64,000 nucleotides of DNA, from contig NZ_CP038018.1 of assembly GCF_008805035.1 (NCBI RefSeq), positions 434,001 through 498,000 on the forward strand, in the 5' to 3' direction. This stretch comes from Eikenella exigua. GTDB taxonomy: Bacteria > Pseudomonadota > Gammaproteobacteria > Burkholderiales > Neisseriaceae. A program made the translations under genes and the position numbers. The notes under the pieces are model-generated. The model searched no databases. It was not told the DNA's origin and saw only the letters and a list, made by a program, of their open reading frames with translations. Below are positions 1 through 8,598 of this stretch, piece by piece (position 1 is the stretch's first letter; each line of letters starts with the position of its first letter).

Positions 1-184
1 TAATCATGCCAGGGCCGCCGCCAAAAGGCCTGTCGTCGATGTAGCCCAATTTATTATCGGCAAACTGGCGTGGGTTGATGCTGTTGAAATGCCATAAGCC
101 GCGTTGCAGGGCGCGGCCGGTTACGCCGTAATCGGTGATGCTGCGGAACATCTCGCCAAACAGGGTAATGGCTTGGATATACAT
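1..184 (-). CDS. trmD: tRNA (guanine-N1)-methyltransferase TrmD, N-terminal part (runs off the left edge)
   Basis: Only the first 61 codons are in the window. The translation starts MYIQAITLFGEMF and reaches the trefoil-knot cofactor segment DDRPFGGGPGM, both typical of TrmD. The enzyme methylates N1 of G37 in tRNAs reading CUN, CCN and CGG codons, which prevents +1 frameshifting. Its ATG overlaps the rimM stop (TGATG on the minus strand), so the two are probably translationally coupled. The order rpsP-rimM-trmD is the standard bacterial ribosomal operon; rplS would be expected beyond the edge. Confidence 0.93.
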   Translation of the reverse strand, partial: MYIQAITLFGEMFRSITDYGVTGRALQRGLWHFNSINPRQFADNKLGYIDDRPFGGGPGMI

Positions 185-696
185 CAGTAATCCAAGCCCC
201 AATCAGCAATGATGCTGCCTTGTTCCAAATCCACATTGTCGATGTAGTGATCGACAAACGGAATCAGTTTGCGGCCATGCTCACCATCTACCACCAAAAT
301 ATCGTGTGCACCGGTTTCCACCAGGCTGTTTACTGTGCCGATGAGTTCGTTTTGCCGGTTTTGCACCGTCAAGCCGACCAAGTCTGCCCAGTAGTATTCG
401 CCTTCTTGAGCGGGCTCAAAATCGCTGCGTTTGATTTCGATGGTGTAGCCGCGCAATAGCTGTGCGGCATCGCGGTCGCTTATTTTGGCGAATTTTACTT
501 GCAATTCATCGCCGGCCACCTGGCCGTTTTCCAACGTATAACTGCGGGAAACACCGTCTTTGCTCAGCTGCCATACAGGGTAGTCCAGTAGGCTGTCGGC
601 ATATTCGGTATCGGCGGCTACTTTTACCCAGCCTTTGATGCCGAAAGCGCCTTTCACATAGCCCATGGCTACCCAGTTGTCTTGGCTGCGGCTCAT
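184..696 (-). CDS. rimM: 16S rRNA processing protein RimM
   Basis: A 170-residue protein of normal length for RimM. The N-terminal RimM barrel starts near residue 8 (WVAMGYVKGAFGIKGWVKV). The C-terminal PRC-barrel begins around residue 98 after the family signature GEYYWADLVGL. RimM binds S19 in the 30S head and assists 16S rRNA maturation. It lies 16 bp downstream of rpsP and overlaps trmD, so it is almost certainly co-transcribed with both. No uptake sequence interrupts the operon. Confidence 0.95.
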   Translation of the reverse strand: MSRSQDNWVAMGYVKGAFGIKGWVKVAADTEYADSLLDYPVWQLSKDGVSRSYTLENGQVAGDELQVKFAKISDRDAAQLLRGYTIEIKRSDFEPAQEGEYYWADLVGLTVQNRQNELIGTVNSLVETGAHDILVVDGEHGRKLIPFVDHYIDNVDLEQGSIIADWGLDY

Positions 697-712
697 GACG
701 GGTATTCCGGGA

Positions 713-961
713 TTAAGCGGCTTTCTGCTGCTCTTTTACCAAGCGGGCAACGGCGTCGCTCACTTGCGCGCCTTGGCTCACCCAGTAGTTCAGGCGTTCG
801 GTGTTCAGGCGTACGCGTTCTTGTTTTTCGTTGGCTACGGGGTTGTAGAAACCAACGCGCTCGATGAAGCGGCCGTCACGACGGTTGCGTGAATCGGCTA
901 CCACGATGTTGAAAAACGGAGAATGCTTGGAGCCGCCGCGCGAAAAACGGATAACTACCAT
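713..961 (-). CDS. rpsP: 30S ribosomal protein S16
   Basis: An 82-residue protein starting MVVIRFSRGGSKHSPFFNIVV and containing RDGRFIERVGFYNP, the conserved S16 core. It is the first gene of the rpsP-rimM-trmD operon. The promoter must lie between 962 and about 1130, before the inverted DUS pair that separates it from the divergent hslU gene. Confidence 0.97.
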   Translation of the reverse strand: MVVIRFSRGGSKHSPFFNIVVADSRNRRDGRFIERVGFYNPVANEKQERVRLNTERLNYWVSQGAQVSDAVARLVKEQQKAA

Positions 962-1356
962 ATTTATTATTCCTTCTTCCTTTGGGAAATTTGATCAATA
1001 AGAAAACAGCGGATTCTAGGGTAATTTGCCATACGGGCGCAAGCATTTGTTGAAAAAATACCGTTTTACCGTGGTATTGGGTGGACGGTATGCCGCAAGC
1101 GGCTCGCTTTGGGTGCGGGGTTGCGCTGTATTTTCAGGTAGCCTTTTTCTTGGTAGATACTACGCCAACAGGCTACCTGAAACCAAACTCTCGGGCAAAC
1201 TAGTTAGCTGCCCTTGATTTTCGCAGCGGCGGTGCCATTTGCCTGCTGTTCGTGATGGCGGATTAGATTGCCTTTCGATTCCAAGCGAGCCAACGCCGTG
1301 GCTAAAGTTAAGTTCATCCGCCCTATATTTGATCAAGCTATTTTGGGAACCGTTTT
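962..1356. other. Intergenic region between divergent rpsP and hslU
   Basis: No supported gene lies in these 395 bases. An inverted pair of exact DUS copies is at 1133-1144 (minus) and 1170-1181 (plus). The hslV gene that precedes hslU in most proteobacteria is absent: no frame here reads like the N-terminal threonine peptidase. Promoters for both flanking genes must be here, but I cannot place a convincing -35/-10 pair. Confidence 0.6.
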
Positions 1357-2694
1357 ATGAGCACTTCCGTGATGACTCCGCAAGAAATCGTCCATGAGCT
1401 GGACAAACACATCATCGGCCAACAGCAGGCCAAAAAGGCCGTGGCTGTGGCCTTACGCAACCGCTACCGCAGAAGCCAGGTGGCCGAGCCGCTGCAAAGC
1501 GAAATCGTGCCGAAAAATATCCTGATGATCGGCCCCACCGGCGTGGGCAAAACCGAAATTGCCCGCCGTTTGGCGCGGCTGGCCAATGCGCCGTTTATCA
1601 AAATCGAGGCCACCAAGTTTACCGAAGTGGGCTATGTGGGACGTGATGTGGACAGCATCGTGCGCGATTTAATGGAAATCGCCCTGAAGAATTTGCGCGA
1701 ACAGGCTGTGCGTAAAAACCGCGCCCGCGCCCAAGATGCTGCCGAAAACCGCGTGCTCGATGCGCTTTTGCCGCCCCCGCCGCAAACCGGCTTCGAAGGC
1801 GAACCGGCCGAACCGCAGCCTGAAAGCCACACACGCAAAAAATTCCGCGAAATGCTGCGCCAGGGCGAATTGGACGATAAAGAAATCAATATCGAACTGA
1901 GCCAAGCCTCGCCTACCTCCATGCAAGTGATGGGCCCGCCCGGGATGGAAGAATTCAGCAGCCAGCTGCAAGACATGTTTGCCAACCTCAGCAAAGGCCG
2001 CACAAAGCCGCACAAAATTAAAGTGGCTGCCGCCATGAAACTCTTGCTGGACGAAGAAGCCGCCAAGCTGATTAACGAAGAAGAACTGCGTGAACAGGCT
2101 GTACACGCCGTGGAGCAACACGGTATCGTGTTCCTCGACGAAATCGATAAAATCGCGGCCGACAGCAACCGGCACGGCGGCGACGTATCGCGCCAAGGCG
2201 TACAGCGCGACCTTTTGCCGTTGGTGGAAGGCACCACCGTGCAAACCAAATACGGCATGATTAAAACCGACCACATCCTTTTTATTGCTTCCGGCGCCTT
2301 CCATTTAAGCAAACCCAGCGACCTGATTCCCGAGCTGCAAGGCCGTTTCCCCATCCGCGTGGAATTGAGCAGCCTCACCGTGGAAGACTTCCAAGCCATC
2401 CTCACCAGCACCGACGCCAGTCTCACCAAGCAATATCAAGCCCTGCTGGCCACCGACGGCGTAGAGCTCGATTTCGCTCCCGACGGCATCACCCGCCTGG
2501 CTGAAATCGCCTTCCAAGTGAACGAGAAAACCGAAAACATCGGTGCCCGCCGCCTGCACACCGTGCTGGAAAAACTGCTGGAAGACGTATCCTTCCACGC
2601 CCCGCAAGGCACCACGCAGATTACCGCCGCCTATGTAGACGAGCGGCTGGCCGAAGTGGCCGAACAGGAAGATTTGGCGCGGTACGTGCTGTAA
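1357..2694 (+). CDS. hslU: ATP-dependent protease ATPase subunit HslU (ClpY)
   Basis: A 445-residue AAA+ unfoldase, the usual length. Walker A is GPTGVGKTE at about residues 59-67 and Walker B is IVFLDEIDKIA. The I-domain insertion and the C-terminal sensor 2 region (ENIGARRLHTVLEKLLED) are present. HslU unfolds substrates and feeds them to the HslV peptidase. The oddity is that no hslV is adjacent on either side, so the partner must be elsewhere or missing. An inverted DUS terminator follows. Confidence 0.95.
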   Translation: MSTSVMTPQEIVHELDKHIIGQQQAKKAVAVALRNRYRRSQVAEPLQSEIVPKNILMIGPTGVGKTEIARRLARLANAPFIKIEATKFTEVGYVGRDVDSIVRDLMEIALKNLREQAVRKNRARAQDAAENRVLDALLPPPPQTGFEGEPAEPQPESHTRKKFREMLRQGELDDKEINIELSQASPTSMQVMGPPGMEEFSSQLQDMFANLSKGRTKPHKIKVAAAMKLLLDEEAAKLINEEELREQAVHAVEQHGIVFLDEIDKIAADSNRHGGDVSRQGVQRDLLPLVEGTTVQTKYGMIKTDHILFIASGAFHLSKPSDLIPELQGRFPIRVELSSLTVEDFQAILTSTDASLTKQYQALLATDGVELDFAPDGITRLAEIAFQVNEKTENIGARRLHTVLEKLLEDVSFHAPQGTTQITAAYVDERLAEVAEQEDLARYVL

Positions 2695-2711
2695 GCTGTT
2701 TGGATAAGAAC

Positions 2712-2768
2712 AGGCTACCTGAAAACGAGCTCGCGAGTTTCTGCGAAGCTAAAATTTTCAGGTAGCCT
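2712..2768 (+). terminator. Inverted DUS pair after hslU
   Basis: Exact eikDUS at 2712-2723 and its reverse complement at 2757-2768 can form a stem of at least 12 bp, ending in a short T-rich run. The loop carries the recurrent motif TTTCTGCGAAGCTAAAA reported under findings. Confidence 0.7.
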
Positions 2769-2801
2769 TTTCCTCTGTATACAGCTTTATTTCGGTCGGC
2801 C

Positions 2802-3200
2802 TCAGGCCGCTTTAGCTTCCCAATATAGTTGGCTAGGCGTTCGTTTTCGGGGCGTTCGGTGTCGAAGCTGTAGTATTGGGCGAGGTGGGTGGCGGCGGTA
2901 GTGTCGCCGTTTTCGGCTTTAGGTTTGCAGGTGGGCGAGTTGATGTGGTTTGAGCTGGAAGATGCTGCCAGTAAATCAAGGGGGCTTGGGGGACGTCGTG
3001 TTGTTCGTCCAACACTGTTTGCAGGCATGGTGGCAGGGCAATGCTGCGCTATTTGAGCCGGTATGCCCAGCTGGCAGCATCAAGATAGCGGTATTGAGCG
3101 AGGAAGCTTTCGGTGGCGGCGAGCTGGGTTGGGTGTTGAGCATAGCGGGGATTTTTGGCAGGTGGTGAAGGAAGAGGGAGGGCAGGTGTTGTATGGTTAT
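2802..3200 (-). pseudogene. Decayed gene of unknown function (TPR/Sel1-like tail)
   Basis: Protein-like sequence is spread over different minus frames. One frame reads LAATESFLAQYRYLDAASWAYRLK, then a stop, then VLDEQHDVPQAPLIYWQHL. A second frame reads THLAQYYSFDTERPENERLANY. After a 2-bp slip at TATAT a third frame reads WEAKAA and ends at a TGA (2802-2804). The tail resembles a Sel1/TPR helix pair, but I do not recognise the family and the start cannot be placed. It lies directly downstream of the M48 protease gene on the same strand. Confidence is modest because the call rests on pattern alone. Confidence 0.4.
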
Positions 3201-3276
3201 TTGTCTATGCTCTGGCAGTTTTTGTATTGGATAAAGGCTACCTGAAAAATCGAGTCGGCGAAGTTTTAGGCGGTTT

Positions 3277-5064
3277 CTAACCTTTACTGCCTGCCATACC
3301 GAAGTGCCAGGCGCCGATGTCGAGACGTATGCAGAGGTAGCGCCAGAGCAAGGGGTGGCTGACGGGGAGGATGGCGGCGAGGGGGCGTAGCAGGGTGATT
3401 TTGGCAGGCTCGGTGAGCAGTAGTGCGCCTTTCACGGCAGTTTGCAGCTGTTTGGGTGAGAGCTCGGCAGCGCGGGTTAGGGCTTCGGCAGCGGGATGCT
3501 GCGTGAGGCGGCCGGGCTGCGGGGCAGGGGCGAGATAGGCTTTGAGCAGCAGCCAGAGGTAGGCTTGCTCGAGGTTGGTGCCGTGTTGGCGGAAGCGGTT
3601 GCGGATTTGGTCGAGCAGGGCTTGCAGGACATGGTCTTCCTGCATCACGAGGGCGGGCAGGAGGTGTTCGAGCAGCTCGGTGCTGGGCAGCAGGGGATGC
3701 TGCTGCAAGCGGGCGAGCTGTTGCCAAACGAAGGGGCTGACGCCGCCGTTGTGTTCGGCCTGGTGCCAGCAGCCGGCGGGCAGGGCGGGCACTTGGAACA
3801 GGCAGAGCAGGGCGGCAGAGGCATATTCGCCATCGTAGGCGGCAGCCTGCCAGTCGGCTTGTAGGAGCAGATACGGGGCGGACGGGCGGTGGCGGTGGAT
3901 GCGCGCCTGCATCAGGGCCTGCCGCTGGCGGTAGAGGTGTTCGGCTTCTTCGGCTTCGACACTCATCGGCTGCGGGGCAGCGAAGCTGAGGTGAATGGGG
4001 GAAGGCAGGGCGAGGCTGTCGGCATAGGCCAACTCTTCGGCCAGGCGGCGGGCAGCGGCGGCATCGAGCCTGCGGATGCGTTCGATAAGCGGCGGGTGGG
4101 TGGCGGCGAGGTCGCCGGGGCGGATGCGGCTGAACATCAGGTGGGCATATTCTGGGGCTTCGGGGGAGGCGAGGCGGCAGGAGGCGGTACGGGCACTTTT
4201 GCGCAGCGCTTCGATGAGCGGAGCGGTTTGGCGGGTGAACTGCACGGCGGCAGCGTCGGCCAGAAATTCGCGCTCGCGGCACACGGCAGCCTGCAGCCAG
4301 AGGGCAAACAGGCTGCCGACCGAGCCCAGCACGATCAGCAGCAGGCCGAGGGCTTGCAGCGGCAGGGTCTGCATGATGATTTCCACGCCGTTGTCGAAAG
4401 GATGATTGTCTACATTTTTGCGGCGGCGGTATTCCAGATAATGTTCGTTATCGCGGCCGTAGAGGAAATAGCGCCCGCTGCTGGCGATGCCCTGCAGGCC
4501 GTGCAGCCAGGCGGCCAGATAACAGTTGAGGCGCATGTCGCCATTGCGGATGTGGCTGAATTCGTGGGCAACGATGGCTTGCAGCTCGTCGCGCGTGAGC
4601 AGGTTGATGGCGCCTTGGGTAACGCCGATCACGGCGCTGCGCGGGCTCATGCCGGCGGCAAAGGCGTTGATGCTGCCGTCGCGGCGCAGCAGGTACACCG
4701 GCGGGGTGGGCAGGCCGGCGGAAAGCGCGGTTTCCGCCACCACGTTGAGCAGCCGCCGCTCGGCAAAGGTGGCATCGGCCAGCTGCAAGGCCTCGCCACC
4801 CAGCCGCTTGGCTATCGCTTCGCCGCCACGCCGCAGCTCGCGCAGGCGGTGCAGGCTAAGACCGATGGTGAGCGCGCATACAAACAGGGCAGGTGGCAGG
4901 TAGTACCACCACAGGCTGTGCCGTACTTTGGCACCGAACAAAAACGGCAGGCTGCCGAGCCCGGCGGAAGTGATGGCGACTGTGACGATCAGAGCCAGCA
5001 CATAGAACACCACCAGCCGCACGGTACGGCAGCGCGATTGCTGCTGGCGGTGGAAGAAACGCAT
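3277..5064 (-). CDS. M48-family membrane metalloprotease
   Basis: A 595-residue protein. Two membrane segments near residues 18-35 and 53-70 precede the peptidase domain. The zinc site is HEFSH at residues 167-171, and a further hydrophobic pair around residues 230-260 is followed by REREFLADAAAV, which supplies the third zinc ligand. This matches the HtpX/Ste24 (M48) fold. The Ala/Gln/Leu-rich region after about residue 340 is a long extension of unknown role. M48 proteins usually degrade misfolded membrane proteins, but the substrate here is unknown. A Correia-like element begins 24 bp upstream of the ATG. Confidence 0.85.
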   Translation of the reverse strand: MRFFHRQQQSRCRTVRLVVFYVLALIVTVAITSAGLGSLPFLFGAKVRHSLWWYYLPPALFVCALTIGLSLHRLRELRRGGEAIAKRLGGEALQLADATFAERRLLNVVAETALSAGLPTPPVYLLRRDGSINAFAAGMSPRSAVIGVTQGAINLLTRDELQAIVAHEFSHIRNGDMRLNCYLAAWLHGLQGIASSGRYFLYGRDNEHYLEYRRRKNVDNHPFDNGVEIIMQTLPLQALGLLLIVLGSVGSLFALWLQAAVCREREFLADAAAVQFTRQTAPLIEALRKSARTASCRLASPEAPEYAHLMFSRIRPGDLAATHPPLIERIRRLDAAAARRLAEELAYADSLALPSPIHLSFAAPQPMSVEAEEAEHLYRQRQALMQARIHRHRPSAPYLLLQADWQAAAYDGEYASAALLCLFQVPALPAGCWHQAEHNGGVSPFVWQQLARLQQHPLLPSTELLEHLLPALVMQEDHVLQALLDQIRNRFRQHGTNLEQAYLWLLLKAYLAPAPQPGRLTQHPAAEALTRAAELSPKQLQTAVKGALLLTEPAKITLLRPLAAILPVSHPLLWRYLCIRLDIGAWHFGMAGSKG

Positions 5065-5087
5065 GGGGAAATCCTTGGGAGGGGGAA

Positions 5088-5159
5088 TATGGCTAAAATC
5101 ATGATTTCTTCCTACAAGGCGAGCTAACGCAGTAGGAAGGAAGCTATAGCTTGAATATA
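5088..5159. mobile_element. Correia-like miniature element, internally deleted copy
   Basis: About 72 bp bounded by imperfect inverted repeats: the left end reads TATGGCTAAAATCATGATTT then CTTCCTAC, and the right end is roughly its complement. The core AAGGCGAGCTAACGCAGTAG nearly matches the right part of the copy at 22369-22476 but lacks about 36 bp of the middle. It sits just upstream of the M48 protease start. The boundaries are my reading of the repeats. Confidence 0.6.
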
Positions 5160-5181
5160 GCCAATCTGGCGGAGGAGGTAA

Positions 5182-5245
5182 AGGCTACCTGAAAGAAGAT
5201 TTGCACTTGTTTTAACTTCGTTGAAGCTGCGCTTTCAGGTAGCCT
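5182..5245. repeat. Inverted DUS pair between divergent genes
   Basis: Exact eikDUS at 5182-5193 (plus) and 5234-5245 (minus) lie between the M48 protease start and the HIT gene start. Since both genes point away from it, it is not a terminator for either. Confidence 0.8.
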
Positions 5246-5324
5246 TTCTCCCGCTCCACTTGGCAAACCCGCCGTCGTGCTATACCCTTGCCCCGATTCG
5301 TTAAACCACCTTGAAGGAACTGAA

Positions 5325-5765
5325 ATGCCTGCCTCCTGCCCGCTGTGCCGTGCTGAAAATGAAACCGTGCTGTGGCAAAACAGCCGATTGCGCGTGATTG
5401 CCGTAAACGACACGCCCGCCGCACCCGCGTTTTGCCGTGTGATTTGGCGCGACCATGTGGCCGAGATGACGGATTTGCCCGCAGCAGAGCGGCAGGAAAT
5501 GATGGCGGCAGTATGGCGCACCGAAGCGGCGATGCGCCGGGTGTTGCGCCCGGCCAAAATCAATCTGGCCAGCTTCGGCAACCAAGTGCCACACCTGCAT
5601 TGGCATGTGATTGCCCGCTTTGAAAACGATGCGTTTTTCCCCGATTCGATTTGGACCGTGCCACGCCGCGAAGCCGTGCCCACGCTGCCGGCAAACTGGC
5701 AGCGGCAAGTGGCCGATTTGCTGGCTGCCGAAGCGCAGGCCGGTGATATAGACGGGCTGGTATAA
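5325..5765 (+). CDS. HIT-family protein (histidine triad hydrolase/transferase)
   Basis: A 146-residue protein. The triad signature appears as HLHWHVIARF (HxHxH type) around residue 90. The N-terminus CPLC plus a downstream Cys resembles the zinc-binding start seen in some HIT proteins. HIT enzymes hydrolyse nucleotide-phosphate bonds, for example AMP conjugates or diadenosine polyphosphates; the substrate here is not evident. I chose the ATG at 5325 over a longer frame from 5277 because AAGGAA lies about 8 bp upstream. A DUS inverted pair follows the stop. Confidence 0.85.
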   Translation: MPASCPLCRAENETVLWQNSRLRVIAVNDTPAAPAFCRVIWRDHVAEMTDLPAAERQEMMAAVWRTEAAMRRVLRPAKINLASFGNQVPHLHWHVIARFENDAFFPDSIWTVPRREAVPTLPANWQRQVADLLAAEAQAGDIDGLV

Positions 5766-5788
5766 TGCCCGCCGTCTGCCAAATTTAA

Positions 5789-5831
5789 AGGCTACCTGAA
5801 ACATGGTTGACACAACATTTTCAGGTAGCCT
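5789..5831 (+). terminator. Inverted DUS pair after the HIT gene
   Basis: Exact DUS at 5789-5800 and its complement at 5820-5831 form a hairpin with a 19-base loop shortly after the HIT stop codon. Confidence 0.65.
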
Positions 5832-5877
5832 CCACACCACTAACAGGTTGTCTGAACCTCAGTTTGATTTTTCGTTT

Positions 5878-5982
5878 TATAGTGAATTAAATTTAAACCA
5901 GTACAGCGTTGGCTCGCCTTGCCGTACTATTGTACTGTCTGCGGCTCGCCGCCTTGTCCTGATTTAAATTTAATCCACTATA
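5878..5982. mobile_element. Correia repeat element (short form)
   Basis: A 105-bp element with the characteristic terminal inverted repeats TATAGTGAATTAAATTTAAA and its near complement ending in TTTAATCCACTATA. The core carries GCGTTGGCTCGCC and GTACTGTCTGCGGC, as in Correia elements of Neisseria. It matches the short form that lacks the internal IHF-site segment. It ends 56 bp upstream of the LD-carboxypeptidase start. Such elements are known in Neisseria to carry promoters; whether this one does is inference. Confidence 0.85.
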
Positions 5983-6038
5983 ACTGCGTTGAAGCTTGCG
6001 CTTTCAGGTAGCCTCCACTCAATGATTAAGGAAACCCC

Positions 6039-7223
6039 ATGCTCCTCCCCCATCTTTCCCGCCGCCGTTTTCTCAGCGCCTCCGCCACCCTGGCCGGAGC
6101 AGGCGTGTTGCAGGCGTGCAGTGCTCCCGCCATGCCCGTGCTGCCGACCAACCAGAGCAGCACAGGCAGCGGCAATGCGCCGGCCCGCCCCGTCCGCAGC
6201 GGCGGCGGCACCACCTTGCGCGTGGTGGCCCCTTCCGGCTTCGCGCCCAAGCCCGAACAGGCGCAGGCCGGGCTGTTGCGCCTGTATAACGCCGGTTTCA
6301 CCATCACCAACCAGCAGGCCGTGGAGCGCCGCAGCCAGCGGTTTGCCGGCACCGACGCCGAACGCATCGCCGATTTCCAAGACGTGGCTTTGGGCAAAGT
6401 GCCCACCCCGCAAGTGCTGATGGGCATGCGCGGCGGCTACGGCGCAGTGCGCCTGCTGCCCCATATCGACTGGCCCTCGCTCGGCGCACGCATGCGCAAA
6501 CACGGCACCCAGCTTTTTGGTTTCAGCGACGTGTGCGCCATCCAGCTCGCCCTGCTGGCTCAAGGCAATATGTGCAGCTTCGCCGGCCCCATGCTTTATA
6601 GCGGCTTCGGCAAAGCCCAGCCCTCGGTATACACCATGCAAGCCTTTATCGACGGCAGCACCCGCGCCGATTTGAGCATTCAAGTATCGGAAGTACAGGC
6701 CGCCAACGTGCCCACCCTGCACGGCACGATGTGGGGCGGCAATCTCAGCGTGATTGCCTCATTGGCCGGCTCGGCCTACCTGCCGCAGCCCGAAGGCGGC
6801 ATCCTCTTCCTAGAAGACGTGGGCGAACAGCCCTACCGCCTCGAGCGCATGCTGCAAACCCTGCATCTGACCGGCATCCTCAAACGCCAGCAGGCCATCG
6901 TGCTCGGCAACTTCCGCATGGGCAGCGCGCGCGACGTATACGACGGCGGCTACGACCTCTCCAGCGTGATCCGCACCCTGCGCCGCATCAGCGGCATCCC
7001 CGTGCTCACCGGCTTCCCCTTCGGCCACATCAGCGACATTGCCACCTTCCCGCTGGGCGTGCAAACCACCATCTGCGGCAACAGCACCGGCGGCTACAGC
7101 GCCTCCTTCGGCGGCCACCCCGTGCTCAACCCCGCCGCCCTCACGCTCAACAACCTGCTGCCGCCCCTGCCCTCGTTCGACAGCCCGGCCGCGGCGGAAG
7201 ACAACATCGAAGCCAGCGAATAG
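6039..7223 (+). CDS. LD-carboxypeptidase, S66 family, Tat-exported lipoprotein
   Basis: A 394-residue protein. The N-terminus has a twin-arginine motif (SRRRFL, residues 7-12) and a lipobox LQAC with Cys27, so it is probably a Tat-exported, membrane-anchored lipoprotein. The serine region GFSDV, the GMRGGYGAVRLLPHID segment, the glutamate region LEDVGEQPYRLERML and the C-terminal His (GFPFGH) match the S66 LdcA/MccF family. These enzymes cut the L,D bond of peptidoglycan tetrapeptides or act on microcin-type substrates. A periplasmic LdcA is known in Neisseria, so a role in peptidoglycan trimming is likely. Confidence 0.85.
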   Translation: MLLPHLSRRRFLSASATLAGAGVLQACSAPAMPVLPTNQSSTGSGNAPARPVRSGGGTTLRVVAPSGFAPKPEQAQAGLLRLYNAGFTITNQQAVERRSQRFAGTDAERIADFQDVALGKVPTPQVLMGMRGGYGAVRLLPHIDWPSLGARMRKHGTQLFGFSDVCAIQLALLAQGNMCSFAGPMLYSGFGKAQPSVYTMQAFIDGSTRADLSIQVSEVQAANVPTLHGTMWGGNLSVIASLAGSAYLPQPEGGILFLEDVGEQPYRLERMLQTLHLTGILKRQQAIVLGNFRMGSARDVYDGGYDLSSVIRTLRRISGIPVLTGFPFGHISDIATFPLGVQTTICGNSTGGYSASFGGHPVLNPAALTLNNLLPPLPSFDSPAAAEDNIEASE

Positions 7224-7339
7224 CCGCAGGATTTCAGGTAGCCATCTCAAAGCAAAAAGGCTACCTGAAAAATAACAAGCAGCAGTATGCATTCTGCCGC
7301 CCAATCCCTTGCCAGCCAAGGGCTACCTGAAACCAAACC

Positions 7340-7966
7340 ATGACCCGCAAAAAAACCGACGCCTTCACCCGCCTCACCCAAGCCCTCGAAGTTTTGCCCA
7401 ACGTCGGCCCCAAATCCGCCCGCCGCATGGCCTACGAACTGTTGCGCCACAAGCGCGACGGCGCCGCCGAGCTGGCCGCCGCCCTGCAGCACGCCCTCAC
7501 CGCCGTGCAGCATTGCCGCCTGTGCAACACCTTCTGTGAAGGCGAGCTCTGCGCCATCTGCGCCGACCCCGCGCGCGACGGCCGCCGCCTGATGATTGTG
7601 CACCTGCCCGCCGACGTGGCCGGCATGGAAGCCGCCCATTGCCACGACGGCCTCTATTTCGTGCTCATGGGGCAAATCAGCCCCGCGCAGGGCATGGATT
7701 TGCAGCACATCGCGCTCGACAAACTCGTTGCCCGCCTGCAAGAGAGCGAAGTGGAAGAAGTGATTATCGCCACCGCCTTCACCCCAGAAGGCAATGCCAC
7801 CGCCTATGTGTTGGCCGAGCTTTTTAAAAATCTGCCCTACCGCGTGAGCCGACTGGCGCAGGGCATGCCGCTGGGCAGCGAGCTGGAATACATCGACGCC
7901 GGCACACTGGCGCAATCCGTGTATGAGCGGCGGCTGGTGAAAGAGCAGGGCGGGGAGGGCGAATAG
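7340..7966 (+). CDS. recR: Recombination protein RecR
   Basis: A 208-residue protein, slightly longer than the usual 200. The helix-hairpin-helix LPNVGPKSARRMAYELL is near residue 18. It is followed by a four-cysteine zinc site, CRLCNTFCEGELCAIC, and a Toprim domain. RecR works with RecO (and RecF where present) to load RecA on SSB-covered gaps. A one-mismatch DUS lies about 7 bp upstream of the ATG, so the DUS overlaps the translation initiation region. Confidence 0.95.
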   Translation: MTRKKTDAFTRLTQALEVLPNVGPKSARRMAYELLRHKRDGAAELAAALQHALTAVQHCRLCNTFCEGELCAICADPARDGRRLMIVHLPADVAGMEAAHCHDGLYFVLMGQISPAQGMDLQHIALDKLVARLQESEVEEVIIATAFTPEGNATAYVLAELFKNLPYRVSRLAQGMPLGSELEYIDAGTLAQSVYERRLVKEQGGEGE

Positions 7967-7988
7967 CCAGTGGGCAGGAAAGGAAAAG

Positions 7989-8019
7989 AGGCTACCTGAA
8001 AGGTTCAGGTAGCCTTTTG
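7989..8019 (+). terminator. Tight DUS hairpin terminator after recR
   Basis: AGGCTACCTGAA at 7989-8000 is separated by only three bases from its reverse complement at 8004-8015, followed by TTTTG. This is a compact rho-independent terminator made of two DUS. Confidence 0.85.
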
Positions 8020-8148
8020 TTGTGGAAAAAGCGGGGCAGGATAGAGGCCATTGCACTGACTTTTGCAGTTCTGAGCTATTTGAGTTTTCAGGTAGCCTTC
8101 ATTCATTAGTATCCTGTTCACCTTTGCGCTTCATGCCCGCGCGGGCAC

Positions 8149-8180
8149 TTCCTTTTCTTTGCTTCGCCAAAGAAAAGGAA
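8149..8180. repeat. Perfect 13-bp inverted repeat
   Basis: TTCCTTTTCTTTG and its exact complement flank the six-base loop CTTCGC. It sits within the non-coding repeat between recR and the UPF0340 gene. Confidence 0.85.
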
Positions 8181-8598
8181 GCAAAAGAAAGGCGACTGCG
8201 GGCACAGATTTGGCTTCGCCAAACTTCCCTCACTGCACACGGTTTTTCGGGCGGGCTCGCAACTTGCGGCTGCGCCGCTTCGAACATGCAAGCCCTTATT
8301 CCCCGAAAAACCGCGTTCCGTTCGGCTGCGCCAGCAGATTGGCGGCAAGCTTGCCGAATGGGTGGTGGTTATCCCAGTTTCAGATTTCTAAGTCTGTGGG
8401 CGTTAGAGGCTACCTGAAAGTTTAGTTTCGCAGAAATTCCGCTATGCTGCGTTTTATTGCGTTGAAGCTTCGTTTTCAGGTAGCCTTTTGCCAACCGCCA
8501 AGCCGTATTTTATTCTTTATCAAAACCACTTCCGCCCGAAGCTGCTAAAATCCCTCATGCCGCACAGTTTGCGGCGATCAGCATAAAGGAGGCATCTC

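Larger units (their letters stand above)
7967..8598. other. Long intergenic region with palindromic repeat
   Basis: No supported gene lies in these 632 bases. Besides the terminator it holds DUS at 8087-8098, 8407-8418 and 8475-8486. A stretch from about 8130 to 8350 reads like a dispersed non-coding repeat rather than a gene: short direct and inverted repeats of TTCGCCAAA and no codon-like pattern. The DUS pair at 8407-8486 encloses a reverse copy of the TTTCTGC motif. Confidence 0.55.

Noticed and set aside
3889..5127. Plus-strand open frame of 412 codons over the M48 protease
   Set aside because: Antisense shadow; the minus strand encodes an evident zinc protease.
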